Source: an uncultured Clostridia bacterium
Lineage (GTDB): Bacteria; Bacillota; Clostridia; Oscillospirales; Ruminococcaceae
Reading direction: 5' to 3'
NCBI GenBank assembly: GCA_947389015.1
Contig: CANDVA010000009.1
Location: 51,820-115,819, forward strand
Length of the DNA: 64,000 bases
This document shows, one piece after another, positions 35,633 through 45,007 of the stretch. Position numbers and translations under genes: made by a program. The notes below the pieces were generated by a model that was not told the origin of the DNA, made no database searches, and saw nothing but the letters and a program-made list of their open reading frames with translations. The number at the start of each line of letters is the position of its first letter. Position 1 is the first letter of the stretch.

Positions 35633-38143
35633 ATGAAATTATTGCTTATTGACGGCAACAGCATAATGAACCGCGCCTACTACGGCATACGTATGCTCAC
35701 GAATAAGAAAGGAGTGCCGACAAACGCACTGACGGGCTTTCTGAACATATATTCAAAGCTGATGAAGGAGGAAAAGCCCGACAGGATCGCAGCGGCATTC
35801 GACCTTAAAGCGCCGACGTTCCGTCACAAAATATACGCCGACTACAAGGGAACGCGTCACGCTATGCCCGACGAGCTCGCCGCGCAAATGCCGCTGATAA
35901 AGGATATTCTGCACAGTCTCGGAATCCACGTGCTGGAGGTCGAGGGTTACGAGGCGGACGATATTATAGGCACACTGTCGCGCGCGGCTGCCGAGCAGGG
36001 GATGGACTGCGTGATAAGCACAGGCGACCGCGACAGCTTTCAGCTGGTCAACGAGCACGTAACGGTGCGGCTTGCGGCTAATAAAGAGGATATTTATTAC
36101 ACGCCCGAGAAAATAAACGAGGTATACGGGGTAACGCCGCGCGAAATGATTGAGGTCAAGGCGCTTATGGGCGACAGCTCCGACAATATCCCCGGCGTTA
36201 AGGGTATCGGCGAAAAAACCGCTCTTTCTTTGATACAGAAGTACCACTCAGTGCAATATATTTTTGATAATCTTGCGGATATCGACGTTGCAAAGGGTGC
36301 CCGCGCAAAGCTTGAAAGCGGTCGGGAAAGCGCCGAGCTTTCCCGTCGACTTGGCGAGATATGTTTAACGGCACCCGTTTCCGAGAATATGGAGGATTAC
36401 GTTTTCGGGGAGGGTGACAAGTCTGCTGCGGTCGGGATCTTGCAGGAACTCGATATGAATACTGCAATAAAGAAGCTCAACTTAGGAGGTATGTCTGCCA
36501 AGGAGGTAACGCTGGCCGTTCCCGAGAAAACCGATGAAAAGCGCAACATTAAGCCGAATATTACGCCAGACACTATTGAATATGACGAAAACGCGCTTAC
36601 GGTCTTGCTTATCGGCGGCGAGATCGCGATATTCCAAGGCACGGAGAGGCTTGACAGTGACACGAAAACGATTCTCGAAAGCGACTGTCCCAAGCATACA
36701 GACAACGCCAAAGCGATATTTGCGAAGTGCATTGATATGGGAATAGATCTGAAAAATGTCGTATTCGACACTACGTTAGCGGCATATCTGCTTAATGTAA
36801 ACGCTGCGGATTACGACATAGAAAGGCTTTGCGGCGAGTACAAAACAGAGTTTGTACAAAACGCTCCGCAAAAGACTGCCGATCTGCTTAACCGTGCGCT
36901 TTTCAAGGAGATATGCGCACAGGGTATGCTTAAGGTTTTGCGGGATATCGAGATACCGCTTGCAGAGGTTCTCTCGTCAATGGAGCACGAGGGCATAGCG
37001 CTTGATGTTGATGCTTTGCACAAATTCGGTGAAGAAATTCAGCCGAAAATTATTGAGATCGAACAAATCATTCACGATCTCGCGGGGCATAAATTTAATG
37101 TCGGAAGTCCAAAACAGCTCTCCGTTGTACTATTTGAGGAGCTTCAACTTCCCGCGGGCAAGAAACGCAAAACTGGATATTCAACAGACAGTGAAACGTT
37201 AGAGGCACTGATTGATAAAGACCCGATCATTAAGCCAATACTCGAATACCGTAAGCTGACTAAATTGTACAACACCTACGTCAAAGGGCTTGAGAACGCA
37301 GTCTCCGAAAATGGTCGAATGTACACGACTTTTAAGCAGACCGAGACCAGAACGGGCAGGATCAGCTCAGCGGAACCGAATATCCAGAATATACCCGTCC
37401 GCACCGAGATCGGGAGGAACTTCCGCAAATTCTTTACCGCCGCTGATGGTAAAGTGCTCTGCGACGCGGATTACAGCCAGATCGAGCTGCGCGTTCTCGC
37501 GGCGCTCGCGGGCGATAAGGTCATGATCGAAACATTCAAGGAGGGTCGCGATATTCACGCGGAAACTGCTGCGAGCGTGTTCCGCCGCGCTCCCGAGGAT
37601 GTTGACGCCGATCTTCGCCGCAAGGCTAAAGCAGTCAATTTTGGCATTGTATACGGTATCGGAGCGTTTTCACTCGCAAAGGACGTCGGCTCAACGCTTA
37701 GCGAAGCAAAACAATATATTGATGACTACCTTGCTCATTTCTCGGGTGTACAACAATATATGGACTCCAACACCAAATCGGCGGAAGCGGACGGTTACGC
37801 GGTAACGATGTTCGGACGGCGGCGTTTTATCCCCGAGATATTGTCAGCAAACAAGACCGTAAAGGCGCTTGGAAAGCGTATTGCGATGAACACACCTATA
37901 CAGGGAACCGCCGCCGATATCATCAAGATCGCGATGATCAGGGTGTACAACCGCCTTAAACGTGAGCTGCCCGAGGCAAAGCTTATTCTTCAGGTACATG
38001 ACGAGCTTATCGTTGAAGCGCCCGAAGCGGTATCACAAAAGGCTTTGACAATATTGCGCGAGGAAATGCAGAGCGCCGTGCAGCTTGTCGTACCGCTGCC
38101 TGTCGACGCTAAAATCGGTAAGACATGGTATGATGTTCACTGA
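35633..38143 (+). CDS. polA: DNA polymerase I
   Basis: The 836-residue enzyme fills gaps in replication and repair. It has the 5'-3' exonuclease domain (about 1-280, LLLIDGNSIMNRAYYG, EADDIIGTLS, SDNIPGVKGIGEKTA), a middle domain where the 3'-5' proofreading acidic motifs are missing, and a Klenow polymerase domain with motif A DYSQIELR, motif B RKAKAVNFGIVYGIG and motif C VHDELIVE. Loss of proofreading residues is common in Bacillus-like enzymes. The start is ATG 35633 after GGAGG; the track's ATG at 35597 has no site. Confidence 0.96.
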   Translation: MKLLLIDGNSIMNRAYYGIRMLTNKKGVPTNALTGFLNIYSKLMKEEKPDRIAAAFDLKAPTFRHKIYADYKGTRHAMPDELAAQMPLIKDILHSLGIHVLEVEGYEADDIIGTLSRAAAEQGMDCVISTGDRDSFQLVNEHVTVRLAANKEDIYYTPEKINEVYGVTPREMIEVKALMGDSSDNIPGVKGIGEKTALSLIQKYHSVQYIFDNLADIDVAKGARAKLESGRESAELSRRLGEICLTAPVSENMEDYVFGEGDKSAAVGILQELDMNTAIKKLNLGGMSAKEVTLAVPEKTDEKRNIKPNITPDTIEYDENALTVLLIGGEIAIFQGTERLDSDTKTILESDCPKHTDNAKAIFAKCIDMGIDLKNVVFDTTLAAYLLNVNAADYDIERLCGEYKTEFVQNAPQKTADLLNRALFKEICAQGMLKVLRDIEIPLAEVLSSMEHEGIALDVDALHKFGEEIQPKIIEIEQIIHDLAGHKFNVGSPKQLSVVLFEELQLPAGKKRKTGYSTDSETLEALIDKDPIIKPILEYRKLTKLYNTYVKGLENAVSENGRMYTTFKQTETRTGRISSAEPNIQNIPVRTEIGRNFRKFFTAADGKVLCDADYSQIELRVLAALAGDKVMIETFKEGRDIHAETAASVFRRAPEDVDADLRRKAKAVNFGIVYGIGAFSLAKDVGSTLSEAKQYIDDYLAHFSGVQQYMDSNTKSAEADGYAVTMFGRRRFIPEILSANKTVKALGKRIAMNTPIQGTAADIIKIAMIRVYNRLKRELPEAKLILQVHDELIVEAPEAVSQKALTILREEMQSAVQLVVPLPVDAKIGKTWYDVH

Positions 38144-38184
38144 TTTATGATACGCACTGAAAATTTACCGGAGGTTATTACTAA

Positions 38185-38865
38185 TTGTATAAATACGAGA
38201 CCCATTTACACACCGCCGAGGGCAGCGCATGCGCGGTGACCTCCGCGGTTGACATGGTAAAAGCGCATAAGGACGCGGGTTATGACGGCATTTTTATCAC
38301 CGATCATTTTTTTAACGGCAACTCGGCAGTTCCTTGCGAGCTGCCATGGGCTGAAAGGATAGATCTGTACTGCATGGGCTATGAAAAGGCTCTGGAAGCG
38401 GGCTCAAAGGTAGGCATGGCGGTTTTTTTCGGGGTGGAATTTACTGTTCAGGGCGCCGACTTTCTGCTTTACGGCATTGACAAAAATTGGTTGTTTGAGC
38501 ACGAATTTTATCTCACAGTTGGCGATGAACGCGCATTATTTCGTCTTGTGCATGATGACGGCGGTTTTATCGTACACGCTCACCCATTCCGTGATTATCC
38601 GTATATTCCGCACATCAGCCTGTATCCGCACGATGTTGACGCTGTTGAATGGATCAACGCCAGTCACGGCAGGAACAGTGTCTTTAACGATCACGCAAAG
38701 CAATACGCCGAGATGTTCGGTTTGACGGTAACAGGCGGTTCGGACACGCATTCGGCAGATCGAATGTATGGGGGAGGTATTCTTGTTCCCGAAAAGATCA
38801 ACTGTCCCGAGGACTATTTAAGGCAGCTTAAAAACGGCTCTGTTGTGCCAATCGAGCCAAATTGA
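38185..38865 (+). CDS. PHP-domain phosphoesterase
   Basis: The 226-residue protein is a PHP (polymerase and histidinol phosphatase) domain. Metal-binding motifs are THLHTAEGSA (HxH), DGIFITDHF, GVEFTVQ, VHAHPFRDY and GGSDTHSADR. The start is TTG after GGAGG at a slightly long spacing of ten. It sits between polA and the StiP fusion gene, 11 bases before the latter, so it may act on a metabolite made or used by that protein. Substrate not known. Confidence 0.85.
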   Translation: MYKYETHLHTAEGSACAVTSAVDMVKAHKDAGYDGIFITDHFFNGNSAVPCELPWAERIDLYCMGYEKALEAGSKVGMAVFFGVEFTVQGADFLLYGIDKNWLFEHEFYLTVGDERALFRLVHDDGGFIVHAHPFRDYPYIPHISLYPHDVDAVEWINASHGRNSVFNDHAKQYAEMFGLTVTGGSDTHSADRMYGGGILVPEKINCPEDYLRQLKNGSVVPIEPN

Positions 38866-38876
38866 ACGGAGAAAAG

Positions 38877-40991
38877 ATGAACGGAAATTTTAGTTTGGCA
38901 AAGCGTGAAAATAATCCGCGGCGCGAGTTTATTATTGTAAATAAATTCCAGTCTAAACACTATCCCTCCGATCCCAAACAAACGGCATTGCATTGCGCTT
39001 TTCTTGGTAGGGAAATGGTCAAGAAATGCCCTCGGGGCAATTGCCTCGCAATAGTGTTTTCGGAAACGGCGGTCGGGATCGGCGCTCTTGCGGCTTCCGA
39101 ATTGGGCTCGCGTTGTTTTTTGCTCAGCACGACGCGTGAGGAACTGCCCGAATATTTTGAAAGGCTTTCTTTTGAAGAATCGCATAGTCATGCGCCTTTA
39201 CATACATTATGTACGCGCCCCGAAATTGATTTCGGGAATTTATCCCACGTGTTTCTGGTAGACGATGAGTTCACTACGGGAAACACCGCTGTTTCGCTTT
39301 ATAAAGCCATTTCAGCAAGGTGCAGCTGTCCGTTTACTGCCGTGTCGTTCATAGCGAGCAGCGAGAGCTGTAAGCGTTTGGAAGAAAACGGTATTAATAT
39401 TATTGCCGAGGAGCGTTTCGACGAAGCAAGTCTTATACAACCTCAACAAAAATTTGACGTGGATTTGGCGATAACAGATAAATTACCGGACTATGATATT
39501 ATCCTAAATTCGATTTTGGATATTCGTCTCGGGGTCAATTGCGGGGATTACTTTGACGAATGCAAACGACTTTGTAATACGGTTTTAGAACAATTAGCCG
39601 AGCCGATATCCGCAGCGCGTTCAATTGAGGTCGTCGGTACGGAGGAGCTATGTGTGCCGCCAATAACGCTTGGACTGTTTCTCTCCGAAAAGGGGATAAC
39701 CGTGCGGGTCCACGGCGTCACGCGAAGTCCCATGCTGCCGTCGCCGCAGGGGGATTATCCTATTCGTGAACGCGCCACGCTGACAAGCCTATACGATAAC
39801 CAGCGTAAGGTTTACATATATAATCGTTTCCGCAGCGATCTTACCATTGTTATGACAGACGCGGAAGATCCCGATAGCGGTGCGGTTTCACGGCTATGCG
39901 GAGCTTGCGGCGGCAGGCAGGTCGCGCTGGTGCGGTGGCGTGGGCATTCAATGCGCACTTCGCTTAACAATGCGGATTGTCGGCTGCTGCTCAAGGATAT
40001 TACGGGAATAATCGAACCAATGCCTCCAAGTGAACGAGAAACGCTTATTCACAAAGGCGTGCATTATTGTGAATTACTTCCTGCCGAGTACGAACCCTCC
40101 GAAGCGTATTTACAGCAATACAACGCGGGATTGCGGACATGGGGGAGGCAGACTGCGGAAGCGGCTCGCGCGGTCGCCGAGAAGATACTGGCGGCTAAAG
40201 GTGAAAACGTTGTCATTGTTTCGCTTGCTCGTGCGGGTACGCCTGTTGGGGTTTTGGTAAAACGCTATTTAAAGCGCTTTCACGGTATTGACTGTGCTCA
40301 TTATTCGGTGTCTGTAATTCGAGGGCGAGGGATTGACCGCAACGCTATGCGGTATATTCTGGCGCGGCATTCTGCCAAAAATATTCAATTTGTGGACGGC
40401 TGGACGGGCAAAGGTGCGATAACGAGGCAGTTAAATGAGGCGCTTGCAGAGTTCCCCGAGGTGGACAGTCGGCTCGCGGTGCTTGCCGACCCCGCGGGAG
40501 TATGCGAAATTTACGGTACACGCGACGATATTTTCATTCCGTGTTCGTGTCTGAACAGTGTGGTCTCGGGTTTGTTTTCGCGCACGGTACTTCGCTCCGA
40601 CTTGATTTCGGAAAGCGATTTTCACGGTGCGGCTTATTTTGAGAAACTGGAAAGATTTGACAAGCTCTATGAATTTATAGACTCTATTGAGCGAGAAATG
40701 GCTCTGCTGCCACCTTTCAAAGATTTTATTTGTGAACACGTCAATGGAGCGGGACTGGAGGAGACTCGCCAAATTGCACAAGAATTCGGTGTTTCCGATC
40801 TTAACCTTGTCAAGCCGAGCATTGGCGAAACGACACGTGTTTTACTCCGCAGAGTACCGCGGACGATACTTGTTAAATCGCTTGAAAGCCCTTTAACAAA
40901 GCATTTGCTTCAATTGGCTGAAGAAAAATCGGTACCCGTTCGTGAGTACCCGCTCAAGTGCTATGAAACTGTGGGGATCATTGATAATTAG
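38877..40991 (+). CDS. PRTase_2-TRSP-StiP-PELOTA fusion protein of Ter-type metabolism
   Basis: The 704-residue protein combines modules normally on separate genes in Ter (tellurite/phage stress) operons. An N-terminal phosphoribosyltransferase domain (about 1-150) has the PRPP motif VFLVDDEFTTGNT. A TRSP-like domain follows (about 180-360; RLGVNCGDYFDECKRLC-like start, VRVHGVTRSPMLPS). Then comes a StiP-type PRTase domain (about 380-620) with SLARAGTPVGVLVKRYL, HYSVSVIRGRGID and QFVDGWTGKGAI. The end (about 635-704) resembles the PELOTA RNA-binding domain. AT-leaning codon use differs a little from polA. The start is ATG 38877 after GGAGAAAAG. No terD, HAD or ATP-grasp partner is nearby. Domain names come from memory of the family. 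Confidence 0.82.
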   Translation: MNGNFSLAKRENNPRREFIIVNKFQSKHYPSDPKQTALHCAFLGREMVKKCPRGNCLAIVFSETAVGIGALAASELGSRCFLLSTTREELPEYFERLSFEESHSHAPLHTLCTRPEIDFGNLSHVFLVDDEFTTGNTAVSLYKAISARCSCPFTAVSFIASSESCKRLEENGINIIAEERFDEASLIQPQQKFDVDLAITDKLPDYDIILNSILDIRLGVNCGDYFDECKRLCNTVLEQLAEPISAARSIEVVGTEELCVPPITLGLFLSEKGITVRVHGVTRSPMLPSPQGDYPIRERATLTSLYDNQRKVYIYNRFRSDLTIVMTDAEDPDSGAVSRLCGACGGRQVALVRWRGHSMRTSLNNADCRLLLKDITGIIEPMPPSERETLIHKGVHYCELLPAEYEPSEAYLQQYNAGLRTWGRQTAEAARAVAEKILAAKGENVVIVSLARAGTPVGVLVKRYLKRFHGIDCAHYSVSVIRGRGIDRNAMRYILARHSAKNIQFVDGWTGKGAITRQLNEALAEFPEVDSRLAVLADPAGVCEIYGTRDDIFIPCSCLNSVVSGLFSRTVLRSDLISESDFHGAAYFEKLERFDKLYEFIDSIEREMALLPPFKDFICEHVNGAGLEETRQIAQEFGVSDLNLVKPSIGETTRVLLRRVPRTILVKSLESPLTKHLLQLAEEKSVPVREYPLKCYETVGIIDN

Positions 40992-41020
40992 TAAAATTGC
41001 ATAAAGAAAAGGAGAAAAAT

Positions 41021-42268
41021 ATGACTGCATTTACAACAGCGGATATTCTGCTTCCGAGATTGTCCGCCGAGGGGATGAGCAAGTGGGCGGTTGTCGCGTG
41101 CGATCAGTACACGGGCGAGCCCGAATACTGGGAAAAGGTGCGCGGGATCGTCGGAGAAGCACCCTCCGCACTTGATCTGATACTTCCCGAGGCATATCTT
41201 GACAAGCTCGACTGCGGAGAACGTATTGCTACAATTCATGAAAATATGGCAAATTGCATGAAGAATGATTTGTTCAATGTGTATAACGACTGCTTTATAC
41301 TGACAAAGCGCACACAGGCTGATGGCAGGCTGCGTGTTGGCTTGGTTGGCGCTATTGATCTGGAGATGTACGACTACAATAAGGGGAGCAAGTCACAGGT
41401 TCGTGCGACCGAGGCTACCGTTGCGTCGCGAATTCCCCCGAGGGTAAAGATCCGCATGAACGCGCCGCTTGAGCTGCCGCATATCATGATCCTGATCGAT
41501 GATGTTCAAAATACCGTTATTGATCCGCTGCTAGAGAAAAGATTACAGACTGTATACGATTTTGAGCTTATGCAGAACGGCGGACATTTGGAGGGCGCGA
41601 TAGTCGATGGAGACAACGCTCGCGAGGTTTTAGCGGCTCTTGACAAGCTCGCCGATAAGAACGCGTTCAACAGGCGTTACGGTCTGCAAAACGAGGACGT
41701 TCTGCTCTATGCTATGGGCGACGGCAACCACTCGCTCGCAACAGCAAAAGAGTGCTACGAACAGAAAAAACGCGCAAACAGTCCCGACGCGCAGCTTGCC
41801 CGCTACGCACTTGTCGAGGTGGTAAACCTCCACTCGCCCGCACTGGAGTTTGAGGCTATACACAGAGTAATCACTGATGTGAATATCGACGACCTTATGT
41901 GCAAAATGACGAAAGCGCTCGGGCTTGGGAAAAGCGACGAACAGAAATTCTCAGTTGTCGTCGGAGATAAAACGCATACATTCGGCATAACAAAACCGAC
42001 ATCCAACCTCACAGTCGGTTCTCTTCAAACGTTTCTTGATGAGTATTTGCATGAGAATGACGGCAGAATCGACTACATACACGGCGAGGACGTTGTCCGC
42101 AGACTGTGCTCGGACGGCTCCGCGATTGGTTTTCTGTTGCCGTCGATGAAGAAATCGGAACTGTTCCCGACTGTTATCAAGGATGGAGCGCTCCCGCGAA
42201 AGACGTTTAGTATGGGGCACGCGCATGATAAACGGTTTTACTGCGAAGCTAGAATAATCAGAAAATAA
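41021..42268 (+). CDS. DUF1015 family protein
   Basis: The 415-residue protein matches the DUF1015 family, with the WAVVACDQYTGEPEYW N-terminal stretch, a YAMGDGNHSLATAKE motif (about 225) and an FLLPSMKKSELFP motif towards the end. The family is widespread and its biochemical role is unresolved, though it is often near serine or phosphonate metabolism. GGAG precedes ATG 41021. It is 29 bases downstream of the StiP fusion gene. Confidence 0.88.
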   Translation: MTAFTTADILLPRLSAEGMSKWAVVACDQYTGEPEYWEKVRGIVGEAPSALDLILPEAYLDKLDCGERIATIHENMANCMKNDLFNVYNDCFILTKRTQADGRLRVGLVGAIDLEMYDYNKGSKSQVRATEATVASRIPPRVKIRMNAPLELPHIMILIDDVQNTVIDPLLEKRLQTVYDFELMQNGGHLEGAIVDGDNAREVLAALDKLADKNAFNRRYGLQNEDVLLYAMGDGNHSLATAKECYEQKKRANSPDAQLARYALVEVVNLHSPALEFEAIHRVITDVNIDDLMCKMTKALGLGKSDEQKFSVVVGDKTHTFGITKPTSNLTVGSLQTFLDEYLHENDGRIDYIHGEDVVRRLCSDGSAIGFLLPSMKKSELFPTVIKDGALPRKTFSMGHAHDKRFYCEARIIRK

Positions 42269-42294
42269 CGAATTGTATATTCGAGGACGATTTT

Positions 42295-42708
42295 ATGTGG
42301 TTTGTTTATGCTTTGTTATCGGCGGTTTTTGCGGCGCTTACCTCAATTCTGGCAAAGGTTGGGATTGACGGCGTGAATTCAAAGCTTGCTACTGCTATCC
42401 GCACCGTTGTCGTGGTCGCAATGGCTTGGGGAATGGTATTTATAACCAACACGCAGGGCGGGCTGTCGGAAATACCGCGGAAAAGCTGGATATTCCTGAT
42501 ACTGTCGGGGCTGGCAACGGGCGGCTCGTGGCTGTGCTACTACCGCGCGGTGCAGCTCGGCGAAGTGTCTAAGGTCGCGCCGATAGACAAGCTCAGCGTG
42601 GTATTTACGATGGTGCTGGCGGCAATTTTTCTGCATGAGGAGCTGACTGTCAAGACGATTATCGGCTGTCTGCTTATTGCTGCGGGAACGCTTATTATGG
42701 TGCTTTGA
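42295..42708 (+). CDS. EamA-type small membrane transporter
   Basis: The 137-residue protein is a single EamA unit with four to five hydrophobic helices (WFVYALLSAVFAALTSILAKVGI at the start and IIGCLLIAAGTLIMVL at the end), half the size of DMT carriers. It would work as a dimer. The family feature KVAPIDKLSVVFTMVLAAIFLHEEL is present. Substrate unknown. The gap to DUF1015 is 26 bases and to the CPCC gene nine. Confidence 0.88.
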   Translation: MWFVYALLSAVFAALTSILAKVGIDGVNSKLATAIRTVVVVAMAWGMVFITNTQGGLSEIPRKSWIFLILSGLATGGSWLCYYRAVQLGEVSKVAPIDKLSVVFTMVLAAIFLHEELTVKTIIGCLLIAAGTLIMVL

Positions 42709-42717
42709 GGTGATATT

Positions 42718-43305
42718 ATGAAATACAAATGTCCGTGCTGCGGATTTTATACGTTTGACGAACCGCTTGACAACGCGATCGGGGATATCTGCCCCGTGTG
42801 CTACTGGGAGATAGACGTGTTTGTCCGCGATGAGGATAAGCCGAGCGGAGCAAATCATGGACTGTCGCTGCGGAAATGCCGCGATAACTATTTCAGTTAC
42901 GGCGCGTGTACCGAGGAAATGGCGAAGTACACCCGCAGTCCGCTTGGCAGCGAGCTCAGCGCCGACGGCAAGCGGCGGAAGTTTTTTGAAACCGGTATTG
43001 ACGGCGGCTGCTACGACGAATTTGTCAAGGGAAAATGGGACGGCGAAACACATTGGAGCGCCGAATCTCTTTTTCTTGACGACGATTGGTTCGACATACT
43101 CGGATTATATAAAAATATTTTCAGTAAGGTCTTTGAGGTATACAACCGCTGGGGTCCCAATCGGATCACGCGTGAGGACTGGAATAAGATTTACGAGCTT
43201 TCCAAAAAATGCGGCGGCGCGGTCGCGGAACTGTTCGACGAGCTTGCTCCGTGGGCAGAGGAAAATTTTGTCGAGTTTGAAGAGTTCTGGATGCTGGGAG
43301 TTTAG
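42718..43305 (+). CDS. CPCC-domain cysteine-rich protein
   Basis: The 195-residue protein starts with a zinc-ribbon-like CPCC motif (YKCPCCGFYTFDEP, then DICPVCYWE), the marker of the CPCC family, followed by ANHGLSLRKCRDNY. The remaining 110 residues form an acidic, aromatic-rich domain (WDGETHWSAESLFLDDDWFD, FVEFEEFWML) that I do not recognise. GAGGTGATATT precedes the ATG. It is nine bases from both neighbours, hence in the operon. Confidence 0.78.
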   Translation: MKYKCPCCGFYTFDEPLDNAIGDICPVCYWEIDVFVRDEDKPSGANHGLSLRKCRDNYFSYGACTEEMAKYTRSPLGSELSADGKRRKFFETGIDGGCYDEFVKGKWDGETHWSAESLFLDDDWFDILGLYKNIFSKVFEVYNRWGPNRITREDWNKIYELSKKCGGAVAELFDELAPWAEENFVEFEEFWMLGV

Positions 43306-43314
43306 GATGATAAA

Positions 43315-43686
43315 ATGGAGCTTTCACTTTTTTTCAAGAGCGTTATCGATCAGGAGCGCGCGGCGGTCGTCATCTGCAATTTGCAGCACGAGATAATCTA
43401 TATGAATGCGGCGGCTGTCGAGCGCTACAAAAAGCACGGCGATCTTCTCGGAAAGAGTCTGCTCGATTGTCACTCGCCCGCGTCCAATGAAGCAATAAAG
43501 CGCGTTATCTCATGGTTTGCCGCCGATAACGCGCATAATATCGTATATACCTTTCATAACGAAAAGGAAAACAAGGACGTGTACATGGTCGCGCTCCGCG
43601 GCGAGGACGGCACTCTTATCGGCTACTACGAAAAGCACGAGTACCGCACCGTTGAGACCATGCCGCTGTACGAGCTCGCGGATTAA
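43315..43686 (+). CDS. Stand-alone PAS-domain protein
   Basis: The 123-residue protein is essentially one PAS fold: AAVVICNLQHEIIYMNAAAVERY at the start, GDLLGKSLLDCHSP in the middle and GTLIGYYEKHEYRT at the end. There is no output domain, so it would sense or bind a ligand and act on a partner. The ATG is nine bases after the CPCC stop. Its stop codon overlaps the stop of the convergent GH27 gene within the four bases TTAA. Confidence 0.82.
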   Translation: MELSLFFKSVIDQERAAVVICNLQHEIIYMNAAAVERYKKHGDLLGKSLLDCHSPASNEAIKRVISWFAADNAHNIVYTFHNEKENKDVYMVALRGEDGTLIGYYEKHEYRTVETMPLYELAD

Positions 43687-44942
43687 ATCAGCTTATACGC
43701 CTTTGCGCCGTGCGGAGAGATCTGCACGATGAGCTTTTCCGCAAGCTGCTCGGTCTTGCCAGACCACAGCTCCTCTACGGTCACGGGCTGTTCAAGCTCA
43801 AGGTCGGAAAGCGATATTTCAACCGTTCCGATTGTCTCGCCCGCGTTGAACACAGCGGTGTACTGACCGCCGTCGGCACACTGCGCCGCCCAGAGAATAA
43901 ATTCGTTTCCGCCTAATGTGCGCCGCCACACCTGATGTGAATGCCGTGCCGACCTGTGCATAGCAATAATTCGCTCGTTGGTGAGCAGACTCATCGTAAA
44001 TTCGTCAAAGCCCGTCATCTCACCGCCTATCATCAGCGGCGAGCGGAATATGCTCCAGAGGGTCAGCATGGTGATCTGCTCATTTTCAGTGAATTTCGTG
44101 CGGTTCGACTTGTCGTAATCCTGCAAGATCGGACCTATCGGCAGCATATCCGCGTCCGGGAAATGCCCCGCGCCCGCGTGTATCGACCATTTCTCGGCGC
44201 GTTCGAACATCGCGTACAGCAGCTCCCACTTATCCCAGAAATCGTCGGTAATACGCCACATATTGGCAACACGCTTGTACAGCTCCGCCTTTTCGAGCAG
44301 CGCGGGTCCCGGCGACAGGCTCAGCACCATTTCCCGACCGCAGCCGCGAAGCGCTTCGCTCAGCATTACCAGCTCCTGTTCCTCGTGAGGGAGCTCGCGG
44401 CATATATCGTCGCACTTGATAAAGTCTACACCCCACGACGCATACAGCTCGAAAATGCTGTCATAGTACGCGCGGGCACCGTCCTTGGACGGGTTAACGC
44501 CGTACATATCGGTATTCCACGCGCAAATGCTCGCGGTTTTGGCAATATCGCGGGCGGTCTTGTCGGTACCCTTGACCTTGCAGTCGCCGTGAACGGCTTG
44601 ACGTGGAATTCCGCGCATTATATGGATACCGAACTTCAGCCCAAGCGAGTGAATATACTCGGCAAGCGGCGCGAAGCCCTTTCCGCCTGCCGACGACGGA
44701 AAGCGGTTCTCAGCGGGCAGCAGCCGTCCGTATTCGTCCATACAAAGGTCGGCGAACGGGCGGTATTCGTGTGATTTGGCGTTCGGTTCATACCACTGAA
44801 TATCGACAACTATGTATTCCCAGCCGTATTTTTTCAGGTTTGCAGACATAAACTCCGCGTTTTTTCGTACCGTCTCCTCCGTGACAGACGCTCCGTAGCA
44901 GTCCCAGCTGTTCCAGCCCATGGGCGGTGTTTTCACAATCAT
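43683..44942 (-). CDS. Alpha-galactosidase, GH27
   Basis: The 419-residue protein starts TPPMGWNSWDCYGASVTEE, the signature of GH27. The predicted nucleophile is Asp in DFIKCDDI (about 158) and the acid/base Asp in WRITDDFWD (about 215). A small C-terminal beta domain ends the protein. There is no signal peptide, so it acts in the cytoplasm on imported oligosaccharides. GGAGGTAACTGCA precedes the ATG. A second alpha-galactosidase (GH36) lies 5 kb away. Confidence 0.94.
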   Translation of the reverse strand: MIVKTPPMGWNSWDCYGASVTEETVRKNAEFMSANLKKYGWEYIVVDIQWYEPNAKSHEYRPFADLCMDEYGRLLPAENRFPSSAGGKGFAPLAEYIHSLGLKFGIHIMRGIPRQAVHGDCKVKGTDKTARDIAKTASICAWNTDMYGVNPSKDGARAYYDSIFELYASWGVDFIKCDDICRELPHEEQELVMLSEALRGCGREMVLSLSPGPALLEKAELYKRVANMWRITDDFWDKWELLYAMFERAEKWSIHAGAGHFPDADMLPIGPILQDYDKSNRTKFTENEQITMLTLWSIFRSPLMIGGEMTGFDEFTMSLLTNERIIAMHRSARHSHQVWRRTLGGNEFILWAAQCADGGQYTAVFNAGETIGTVEISLSDLELEQPVTVEELWSGKTEQLAEKLIVQISPHGAKAYKLI

Positions 44943-44976
44943 TGCAGTTACCTCCGATTTTCATTTGTTTTACAGA

Positions 44977-45004
44977 ATTATAGCTTTTTTCCGAAAAATT
45001 TCAA
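44977..45004 (-). promoter_or_regulatory. Promoter of the GH27 gene
   Basis: TTGAAA and TATAAT on the minus strand are separated by 16 bases, just after the DUF3810 stop. Confidence 0.65.
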
Positions 45005-45007
45005 AAT

